Shown piece after piece: positions 1 through 6,647 of a DNA stretch of 18,763 nucleotides. Made by a program: the position numbers and the translations under genes. Positions within the stretch are counted from its first letter, which is position 1. Each line of letters starts with the position of its first letter. Under the pieces are notes generated by a model that saw nothing but the letters and a program-made list of their open reading frames with translations, did no database searches and was not told the DNA's origin. This DNA comes from Frankiaceae bacterium. GTDB taxonomy: Bacteria > Actinomycetota > Actinomycetes > JADGOU01. Location: assembly GCA_017882835.1 (NCBI GenBank), contig JADGOU010000018.1, positions 1 to 18,763 on the forward strand. The letters are read 5' to 3'.

Positions 1-2
1 AC

Positions 3-1133
3 CTGCAGGAGCTGGCCGTGGTGGCCAACTTCGTCGAGGTCTTCCTGGCCAAGGATGGGCACGGCGGCCCGGTGGGCATCAACTTCCTGCGCAAGATCGA
101 ACTACCGACGCCCTTCGCCTGCTACGGCGCCATGCTCGCTGGCGTGGACTACGTGCTGATGGGCGCCGGCAACCCGGCCGAGATGCCGGGCCTGCTGCGC
201 GCCCTGGCCGAGCACCGACCGGTCGCGTTCGCGGTCAAGGTGCAGGGCGCTACCTCGGCCGACGGCCCGAGCGTCGTGCGCTGCAGCCCGCGGGCGCTGC
301 TCGGCACCGGCCTGGCGCCGCTGCGCTGTCCGCGCTTCGTCGCGATCGTAGCCTCGGTGGACCTCGCCGCTGCGCTCGCTGCCGACCCGGAACTTCGCCC
401 CGACGGGTACGTCGTCGAAGGCCCGTCCGCCGGCGGCCACAACGCCCCGCCCCGCGGGCCACGGCGCACCAACCCCGACGGCGAGCCGGTGTACGACGAC
501 CGGGATGCGGTCGACCTGGCGGCCATCGCCGCTCTCGGACTGCCGTTCTGGCTGGCCGGGTCCTACGGCAACCCGGAGGGACTGCAGCGCGCGTTGGCCG
601 CTGGCGCCACCGGCGTTCAGGTCGGCACGGCGTTCGCATTCTCGGCCGAGTCCGGCCTGGCCAACGAGCTCAAGGCGCAGGTGCTGGCCGAGTTGGCCGC
701 CGGCAGCCTCCGGGTGACCAGCGACTGGCGGGTCTCCCCCACCGGGTTTCCGTTCAAGGTCGCGCACCTGGATGGCACGCTGTCCGACGAGGCTGTGCAC
801 GACCGTAGGCCCAAGGTCTGCGACCTGGGCTTCCTTCGCTCGCCGTACCGGACGCCGACCGGCGCGGTCGACTATCGTTGCCCGGCCGAGCCCACCCGCG
901 TCTACATCACCCGCAAGGGCGGCCGCGAGCAGAACGCCGCGGGTCGCCGGTGCCTGTGCAACGCACTGCTGGCTGCCGCCGCGCTGCCGCAGCAACGGCG
1001 CAACGGCTACCGGGAGCCGGCACTGGTCACCGCTGGCGACGACTTCTCCGCCGTGCGGCACCTGGCTGGCGAGCATCCGGACTCCGGCTACACAGCCCGC
1101 GAGGTCGTCGACCACATCCTGTCCCCCGGGTAA
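3..1133 (+). CDS. Nitronate monooxygenase family protein (5' end cut by window)
   Basis: The reading frame is open from base 3 and runs to TAA/stop at 1133, so the start lies outside the window; the ATG-like codons inside are not convincing starts. About 376 residues are visible. The family consists of FMN-dependent TIM-barrel enzymes that oxidise alkyl nitronates; related members are enoyl reductases. Visible landmarks are the barrel segment GINFLRKIELP, the loop GPSAGGHNAPPRGP near residue 140 (the GGH histidine sits where class I enzymes keep the catalytic base) and the phosphate-binding stretch AGATGVQVGTAFAF. The C-terminal part has the motif GRRCLCNALLA, which I associate with a long actinobacterial/proteobacterial subgroup often labelled nitronate monooxygenase. 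Substrate cannot be decided from sequence, and an enoyl-reductase-like role is possible. The next gene starts 116 bases later on the same strand with its own ribosome binding site. Confidence 0.85.
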   Translation: MQELAVVANFVEVFLAKDGHGGPVGINFLRKIELPTPFACYGAMLAGVDYVLMGAGNPAEMPGLLRALAEHRPVAFAVKVQGATSADGPSVVRCSPRALLGTGLAPLRCPRFVAIVASVDLAAALAADPELRPDGYVVEGPSAGGHNAPPRGPRRTNPDGEPVYDDRDAVDLAAIAALGLPFWLAGSYGNPEGLQRALAAGATGVQVGTAFAFSAESGLANELKAQVLAELAAGSLRVTSDWRVSPTGFPFKVAHLDGTLSDEAVHDRRPKVCDLGFLRSPYRTPTGAVDYRCPAEPTRVYITRKGGREQNAAGRRCLCNALLAAAALPQQRRNGYREPALVTAGDDFSAVRHLAGEHPDSGYTAREVVDHILSPG

Positions 1134-1249
1134 CGACGGCTCCGGTAGCGGTGGCGCCCAGGGCCCCAACCTCCCGACCGGACGAGAGCATCATACGGGT
1201 AGCTGGGGTATCGGCCCGGTGCACGCGCGAGCTGCTGGGAGCGGAACTC

Positions 1250-3652
1250 ATGCCGAGGTCCTTGACCGACCGGCCGCTAGCGTTGTCCGTCGCCGCGACG
1301 GTCCCCGAGAGCGCCGGCTACCGGCTCAAGCGCCGCCTGCTGGGCCCGCCGCTGACCACCGGACAGCTGACCCACCAGCGGCTGTCCAACCCGCTGGCGC
1401 TCGGCGTGCTCTCCTCCGACTGCATCTCCTCCTCGGCGTACGGCACGGAGGAAATGCTCCTGGTGCTGCTCCCGGTCTTCGGGATGGCGGCGTTCACCAT
1501 CCTGCTCCCCCTGACCGGGGTGATCCTCGGCGTCCTGATCCTGGTGACGCTGTCCTACCGCCAAGTGGTGATGGTCTACACCCGGGCCGGCGGCTCGTAC
1601 GTCGTGGCGCGGGAGAACTTCGGCAGCGGCGTGGCCCAGATCGCGGCCGTGGCCCTGATGCTCGATTACATAGTCACGGTGGCGGTGCAGGCCGCGGCCG
1701 GCACCGCCGCCTTGGTATCGGCGGCGCCGGCGCTTTCGCCGTGGAACCTCGAGATCACCGTGGCCGTGGTGGCCGTGCTGTTCTACGGCAACCTGCGCGG
1801 GCTGCGCGAGGCCGGGCGGATGTTCGCCTTTCCGACCTACTTCTTCGCCGGTTCGATGGCCGTCGTGATCGTCGCCGGCATCATCCGAGAGCTCGTCGGC
1901 GACCTGCCGCACTACAACGTTGCGGTGGCCGGTGCGGTCAACGTCGGGCACGGGGAGGGGCTGCTCTCGGCAGCCGCGATCTTCGTCTTGCTGCGCGCCT
2001 TCGCCAACGGCGGATCGTCGCTGACCGGTCTGGAGGCCGTCTCCAACGGCGTCAGCTCGTTCCGGCGCCCGGAGGGTCTGAACGCTCGGAAGACGCTGGT
2101 CGTGATGAGCTGCATCCTCGGCTCGCTGGTCCTCGGGGTGTCCTGGCTGGCGCACCTGACCCACGCCATCCCTTACGAGGTCGGCACGCCGACAGTGATC
2201 TCGCAGGTCTCCAAAGCCGTCTTCAGCGGGTGGCCCGGCGGACACGTGCTATTCCTGTTGGTGCAGCTGGCGACCATGCTGATCCTCTACACCGGCGCCA
2301 ACACCCCGTTCAACGGCTTTCCGTATCTGGCCAGTTTCGTGGCCGAGGACTCATTCCTGCCCCGGCAGCTGACCAAGCGGGGTCACCGGCTGGCCTTCTC
2401 CAACGGCATCATCGTTCTCAGCGTGCTTTCGGTCGCCCTCCTGATCGGCACCGGCGCGCACGTCGACAAGCTGGTCGCCTTCTACGCCATCGGGGTGTTC
2501 ACCGGGTTCACCATGGCCGGTTTCGGCATGGCCCGGCACTTCGGCCGGGAGCGCGGGCCGAACTGGCGGCGCAATGTCGCCATCAACCTGGCGGCCGGAG
2601 GGCTGTCGCTGCTCGTCGTACTGATCTTCGCCGTGGTGAAGTTCACCGAGGGCGCCTGGCTCGTGGTGGTCATCTTCCCGATCGCGGTGCTCGGCCTGAT
2701 GCGGCTCAACCGGCAGTACACCGCGGAGGCCACCGCACTGGAGATGGCGCCGGTTGCCGCCCAGCAGCCGAACTTCGCCCGACACGTCATTCTGGTGCTC
2801 GTCGACTCCCTCGACCTGGCCACCATTCGCGCCGTGCGCTATGCCCGCACGCTCAAGCCCACCCAGCTGCGCGCCGTCCACTTCATGCTGGACAGCGCGC
2901 ACGCGCAACAACTGCAGGCGGACTGGGACGACCATCCGGCCGTCGGCATCCCGCTGGAGACGATCGACTGTCCGGACCGGCGACTCACCCGGGCCGCGGT
3001 CGAGCTGACGGCCCGGTTGACCGAGGACGGCCAGACCGAGGTCACGCTGCTACTGCCGCGACGGATCTACTCCCGGCTGCTCGGTCGGCTGCTGCACGAC
3101 CGCACCGCTGACGAGATCGCCGACGTGGTCAGCAAGCTGCCGCATGTCGCAGCCACCATCGTTCCCTACAACGTGGGGACCGTGCTGACCGGTTCGTCCA
3201 CCGGCACCGAGCTGTTGGTGCCGGCTGCGCCCGGTGCCGGGCCAGCCGAGCTCAGCCCCGTGCTGGCAGCCGTCAATGGTCAAGCTGGCGCCCCGACGCC
3301 GGGGCGCCGGACACCTCGCCGACCAGCCGGGCCGGCATCCCGGACGCCCTCCGTGCCGGACGCGGACGGGACCATCGCCATCGGCGACGTGGCCTGGCGG
3401 GAGCGGGCGCAGGTCGAGGGCCGTATCCGGGCAGTGCGGGTTACTCCGGTATCGGACTCACCGTCGCTGGAGTGCGAGGTAGTCGACCCCACCGGCGGCC
3501 TGGCGGTGCTCTTCTATGGCCGGCGCAAGATTGCCGGGATCGAGCCCGGCGCGCGGATCCGGCTGGACGGCATGGTCGGCGACTTCAACGGTCACCTGGC
3601 CATGGCCAACCCCGTCTACGAGCTGCTGCCGGGGGAGGCGGAAGCACACTGA
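1250..3652 (+). CDS. KimA-like potassium/APC permease fused to a C-terminal OB-fold domain
   Basis: 800 residues. The ATG at 1250 is chosen because GGGAG lies about 8 bases upstream and the family core begins soon after. Residues ~45-480 form the multi-segment APC membrane domain and resemble Bacillus KimA/YdaO, a high-affinity K+ importer: SSDCISSSAYGTE carries Asp57 and Tyr64, LDY carries Asp139-Tyr140, and TGLEAVSN carries Glu262, the acidic and tyrosine positions that I recall lining the K+ path in KimA. Residues ~510-640 resemble the cytosolic USP-like domain of KimA (RHVILVLVDSLDLATIRAV to VPYNVGT). A Pro/Ala/Arg-rich linker (~645-710) leads to an OB-fold (~713-795) with VEGRIRAVRVTPV, FYGRRKIAGIEPG and LDGMVGDFNGHLAMANP. 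That last domain is normally a separate actinobacterial protein. K+ specificity is inferred; general amino acid permease is the fallback name. The reading frame is continuous across the junction. Confidence 0.85.
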   Translation: MPRSLTDRPLALSVAATVPESAGYRLKRRLLGPPLTTGQLTHQRLSNPLALGVLSSDCISSSAYGTEEMLLVLLPVFGMAAFTILLPLTGVILGVLILVTLSYRQVVMVYTRAGGSYVVARENFGSGVAQIAAVALMLDYIVTVAVQAAAGTAALVSAAPALSPWNLEITVAVVAVLFYGNLRGLREAGRMFAFPTYFFAGSMAVVIVAGIIRELVGDLPHYNVAVAGAVNVGHGEGLLSAAAIFVLLRAFANGGSSLTGLEAVSNGVSSFRRPEGLNARKTLVVMSCILGSLVLGVSWLAHLTHAIPYEVGTPTVISQVSKAVFSGWPGGHVLFLLVQLATMLILYTGANTPFNGFPYLASFVAEDSFLPRQLTKRGHRLAFSNGIIVLSVLSVALLIGTGAHVDKLVAFYAIGVFTGFTMAGFGMARHFGRERGPNWRRNVAINLAAGGLSLLVVLIFAVVKFTEGAWLVVVIFPIAVLGLMRLNRQYTAEATALEMAPVAAQQPNFARHVILVLVDSLDLATIRAVRYARTLKPTQLRAVHFMLDSAHAQQLQADWDDHPAVGIPLETIDCPDRRLTRAAVELTARLTEDGQTEVTLLLPRRIYSRLLGRLLHDRTADEIADVVSKLPHVAATIVPYNVGTVLTGSSTGTELLVPAAPGAGPAELSPVLAAVNGQAGAPTPGRRTPRRPAGPASRTPSVPDADGTIAIGDVAWRERAQVEGRIRAVRVTPVSDSPSLECEVVDPTGGLAVLFYGRRKIAGIEPGARIRLDGMVGDFNGHLAMANPVYELLPGEAEAH

Positions 3653-3691
3653 CCGTTTGCGGGGCCCGGTCGGCACCGGTAACGGTCAGTG
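3647..3691 (+). terminator. Hairpin terminator overlapping the permease stop codon
   Basis: CACTGACCGTT (3647-3657) pairs perfectly with AACGGTCAGTG (3681-3691), an 11-bp stem. The intervening 23 bases contain a second small hairpin, CCGGT/ACCGG (3666-3679). The TGA stop (3650-3652) is inside the left arm. There is no T-run after it, which is common for terminators in high-GC actinobacteria. It lies between two convergent transcription units, so it could serve both directions. Confidence 0.65.
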
Positions 3692-3772
3692 CATCCGCGG
3701 CGTCCTGAGCCGGACGCAGGTCGTTTACTGCGGCAGGTCGTTCGCCGTCGGCTTGTCCTCGTTGGCCGGGGC

Positions 3773-3803
3773 CTAGGGCAGGTAGTGCTAGCTAGCAGCT
3801 AGC
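3773..3803. repeat. CTAG cluster with a 12-bp palindrome
   Basis: Four CTAG tetranucleotides fall in 31 bases (3773, 3788, 3792, 3799). TGCTAGCTAGCA (3786-3797) is a perfect palindrome, followed at once by another GCTAGC (3798-3803). The last CTAG contains the TAG stop of the minus-strand ABC permease (3799-3801). No function can be assigned; it sits in the 146-base convergent gap. Confidence 0.5.
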
Positions 3804-5394
3804 GGATATCTCGCCGTCGGAGGCCGGTCAGCCCGGCCAGCGTGAGGGCGGCAGCGACGGCGATGAGCACCATGAACGGCATGTAGGTCAGGTGGGCCGC
3901 TGGCAACTGGGCCGTGCGTTCGAACGGCGAGAGCCTTTGAAGCCATCTGGGGACACCGAGCGCCGGGCCCAGCAGCCCGACGACGAGGCAGACCGTGAGG
4001 ATGGCCCACGACGCGACGGCCCCACGTGGCGCGAGCCCGACGAGCGCAACTGTGAACCCGACCAGCAGCCACATTGCGGGGGCGTAGACGAGGGCGTCGC
4101 CGACCAGGTGCGGAACGACGCTGAGATCGCCACCGACGACGCCGTAGCTGAGACCCACCGCCAGACCAGCGAGGGCGAGCAAGACGACGCTGCCGGCGAA
4201 GGCTACCGTGAGGTGACTCGTCGCCCACCGCCAACGCGAGACCGGCGTTGCCAGGACCGCTTCGGCGCGCATCGATGTCTCCTCGCTGCGCAATCGCAGA
4301 GCGGATTGGATCGCGAAGCCGGTGCCGATGAGGGCCAAGGTGCGAAACGAGGTAGCGAGGTAGGAGTCGGTGAGGCTGGCACCCCCTGCTCGGGCCAGCA
4401 TGTCAGCGAGTGCCTTGTTGCGGCCCACGAAGGTGTCGATGCTGGGGGCGATCGAGCCGTAACCCACACCGGCGACGAGGACGCCGACACTCCACCCGGT
4501 CAGGCTGCCGCGCTGGAGGCGGACGGCCAGACCAATGGGACGTCCTAGACTTGGCGCGGCACAAGACCGCCCTGGCCGCGGTGCTATGAGCCCTTCCCCG
4601 AGATCCCGCCGCCCAGCCAAGACGCTGGCTGTGGCAACCAGGACAGTGGTCGCCACGACCAGAAGCAGGAACGGCCACCACCGCTGACCTGCGAAGGGCC
4701 TGGCCTTTTGCGCCCAGCCGATCGGCGAGAACCACGAGACGGTGCCATCACCGATGTCACCCACGGCTCGCACGACGAACGCCGCGCCGAGCACTACCCC
4801 CGCTACGCCGTACACGACCCGGACGTTCTCGGTGATCTGGGCCGCCAGGAGGGCAACGCCGCCGAAGACGAGTCCGAGCAGCATGAACGACGTCCCAAGG
4901 GTGAGTGACCCGGCGGCGGGAAGGTGCTGCGCGAGCATGGCGAGGGTGGTGGCTACGCCCACAGCCACGTTCATGGCGGCCACTGTGAACGAGGCGGACG
5001 CAATGGGAGCGCAACTCCCGACCGGCAGGGAGCGAAGCAGTTCGAGCCGGCCGGCCTCCTCCTCGCCGCGAGTGAGCCTGCCGATCATCAGCAGGCTCAT
5101 GAGGGCTACGACCACCATGCCCATCGCGCCGGCCTGGAACGCCACTTCCCCACCGACGGTGTTCAGACTCTGGGCGGGACCGTTGAAGACGATGGCGGCG
5201 GCATTGCCCTGCGAGGCGGCAGCCGCCTGATCGAGGTCGGCCTGCGTGGGATACAGCCCCTTAATCCCCACGACTGTCAGCGCCACCAGTCCGGCGACGG
5301 CGAAGACCCAGACCAGGATCCGGATGCGGTCGCGCCGCACAATAAAGCGGGTGAGTTCGGCGGTGCCGGTGAGCTCGGTCATCGCGCCGATCAC
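3799..5394 (-). CDS. ABC-2 type exporter permease, 12 membrane segments
   Basis: 531 residues with the GTG start at 5394. This start is preferred over the ATG at 5382 because GGAGG (5406-5402) is 7 bases upstream of it and the GTG overlaps the ATPase stop as GTGA, the usual coupled arrangement. The protein has about twelve hydrophobic segments in two halves. The first begins near ILVWVFAVAGLVALTVVGI; the second half starts around GWSVGVLVAGVGYGSIA and ends with FMVLIAVAAALTLAGL before a basic tail. The Arg-rich opening VRRDRIRILVW and the roughly 530-residue length match the actinobacterial antibiotic-exporter permeases typified by TnrB3 of the tetronasin system. It should form the membrane channel for the ATPase encoded just upstream. 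Substrate is unknown; no biosynthetic cluster is visible nearby, so self-resistance is only a family-level guess. Confidence 0.85.
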   Translation of the reverse strand: MIGAMTELTGTAELTRFIVRRDRIRILVWVFAVAGLVALTVVGIKGLYPTQADLDQAAAASQGNAAAIVFNGPAQSLNTVGGEVAFQAGAMGMVVVALMSLLMIGRLTRGEEEAGRLELLRSLPVGSCAPIASASFTVAAMNVAVGVATTLAMLAQHLPAAGSLTLGTSFMLLGLVFGGVALLAAQITENVRVVYGVAGVVLGAAFVVRAVGDIGDGTVSWFSPIGWAQKARPFAGQRWWPFLLLVVATTVLVATASVLAGRRDLGEGLIAPRPGRSCAAPSLGRPIGLAVRLQRGSLTGWSVGVLVAGVGYGSIAPSIDTFVGRNKALADMLARAGGASLTDSYLATSFRTLALIGTGFAIQSALRLRSEETSMRAEAVLATPVSRWRWATSHLTVAFAGSVVLLALAGLAVGLSYGVVGGDLSVVPHLVGDALVYAPAMWLLVGFTVALVGLAPRGAVASWAILTVCLVVGLLGPALGVPRWLQRLSPFERTAQLPAAHLTYMPFMVLIAVAAALTLAGLTGLRRRDIR

Positions 5395-6323
5395 GGCCGC
5401 GCCTCCCGATCGCTCTTGACCCAATCATGTTCACGGGCCAGCTGGTCGCCGTAGTGCCGCAGGAACAGCTCCTCGAGTGTGGGCGGATGGCTGATGAGAC
5501 TGCGGACTCCGAGCTCGCCGAGCCTCTGCACGGCAACGTCGAGGTGAGCCGTGTCGACGTCGAAACGGACATGGGTGCCGTCTATCTCAAGGCTATGGAC
5601 CCCGGGAAGGTCCGCCAGGCGCTCGGCAGAACGCTCGGTCTCCGCGATAATCGATGTTCGGGTCAGATGCCGAAGCTCATCGAGGGTGCCGCTCTGCTCC
5701 GTACGCCCCGCCCGAATGATGCTCACCCGGTCGCACAGCGACTCGACCTCGGCAAGGATGTGGCTGGACAGCAACACTGTTCGTCCCTCGGCCTTGACCT
5801 CGCGGATGCAGTCCTGGAACACCGCCTCCATTAGCGGGTCGAGGCCCGACGTCGGCTCGTCGAGGATCAACAACTCGGCGTCAGACACTAGCGCTGTCAC
5901 CAATCCCACCTTCTGCCGGTTCCCTTTCGAATAGGTGCGCGCCTTCTTGGTTGGGTCGAGCTCGAATCGCTCGAGCAGTTCATCCCGGCGCCGCCGATCA
6001 AGGTCGCCTCGCAGCCGGCCGAACAGATCGATCACCTCTCCACCGCTCAGAGTCGGCCACAGGGTCACCTCGCCTGGGACGTAGGCCAGTCGACGATGCA
6101 GTTCAACAGCGCCGTTCCACGGATCGCCAGCCAGCATCACGACCTCCCCGGCGTCCGCTCTTAGCAGGCCGAGTAACACCCGGATCGTCGTCGTCTTGCC
6201 GGCACCGTTTGGCCCGAGGAAACCGTGGACCTCACCGGTCTCGACAGTCAGGTCGAGCCCGTCGAGCGCGCGTGTGCGGCCGAACGTCTTTACGAGTCCA
6301 AGCGCGGTGATGGCCCTGCTCAC
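5391..6323 (-). CDS. ABC transporter ATP-binding protein (DrrA/TnrB2-like)
   Basis: 310 residues from a GTG start at 6323, with GGGGAG about 9 bases upstream. All nucleotide-binding motifs are present: Walker A GPNGAGKTTT (residues 37-46), the degenerate signature YSKGNRQKVGL (~134-144) typical of this exporter branch, Walker B LLILDEPTSGLD (~155-166) and the switch histidine in LLSSHILAEVE. The C-terminal ~90 residues form the extra domain found in drug-export ATPases (DrrA-like), ending in a PTLEELFLRHYG motif. It energises the permease encoded directly downstream, whose start overlaps its stop by four bases, so the two are surely co-translated. Its own GTG overlaps the stop of a possible 34-codon leader ORF in the same way. 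Drug or lipid export is the family role; the actual cargo is not readable from sequence. Confidence 0.9.
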   Translation of the reverse strand: MSRAITALGLVKTFGRTRALDGLDLTVETGEVHGFLGPNGAGKTTTIRVLLGLLRADAGEVVMLAGDPWNGAVELHRRLAYVPGEVTLWPTLSGGEVIDLFGRLRGDLDRRRRDELLERFELDPTKKARTYSKGNRQKVGLVTALVSDAELLILDEPTSGLDPLMEAVFQDCIREVKAEGRTVLLSSHILAEVESLCDRVSIIRAGRTEQSGTLDELRHLTRTSIIAETERSAERLADLPGVHSLEIDGTHVRFDVDTAHLDVAVQRLGELGVRSLISHPPTLEELFLRHYGDQLAREHDWVKSDREARP

Positions 6324-6424
6324 GCCGCCACGCTCCCCGGCGATGGACTGCGAACGCAGGTACTCGATGACCCATCCAATACAGATCGGCGACTGCCGTC
6401 GCTCGAACCCGGCAACTCAGTCAC
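6320..6424 (-). CDS. Possible 34-residue leader ORF of the ABC exporter
   Basis: A GTG at 6424 is preceded by GGAGG (6436-6432) with a 7-base spacer, a textbook ribosome binding site. The ORF encodes a Ser/Gly/Pro-rich peptide beginning MTELPGSSDG and ending SPGSVAA. Its TGA (6322-6320) overlaps the ATPase start as GTGA, the same coupling seen between ATPase and permease. I recognise no family. It may be a translational-coupling or attenuation leader. It could also be chance, since GGAGG is frequent in such GC-rich DNA and the composition is not distinctive. Confidence 0.3.
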   Translation of the reverse strand: MTELPGSSDGSRRSVLDGSSSTCVRSPSPGSVAA

Positions 6425-6647
6425 CGATCCCCCTCCAGAATCGCAGCGTGAGAACGGATCGGCCCCAACACCCGCCGAGCCTCGCGCCAGCCTGCATGGT
6501 CGGCTAGTACCCAAGGTCCCAGCCCCGTCCGTATCCCCGTTGGCCCAAGCCGTCCTCGCTGGGCCCGAGTTGGATGTCGCCCTCGACCCGCGAAGCGGAG
6601 CCCCGCAGTCCCCTGTTCGATCGGCGGTACTTCCGTTCAGCCGTAGT
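6425..6647. other. Gap between D-lactate dehydrogenase and ABC exporter
   Basis: Together with the leader ORF this gap is 324 bases between two minus-strand genes. No protein of recognisable family is encoded in it. It should hold the end of the dld transcript and the promoter of the exporter operon, but I cannot identify a convincing -35/-10 pair. The only clear structure is the hairpin described separately at 6542-6565. Confidence 0.4.
6542..6565 (-). terminator. Possible terminator hairpin after dld
   Basis: GGCCCAAGC (6542-6550) can pair with GCTGGGCC (6558-6565), giving 8 bp with one bulged A and a 7-base loop. It lies about 85 bases past the dld stop on the minus strand, a plausible place for transcript end. 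No T-run follows and the stem is short, so this is tentative. Confidence 0.3.

Noticed and set aside
772..3111. A 779-codon plus-strand frame overlapping the NMO and permease genes
   Set aside because: Arg/Ala/Pro/Gly-rich with no domain; it is the alternative frame of the KimA-like permease, which has clear family motifs and a proper ribosome binding site.
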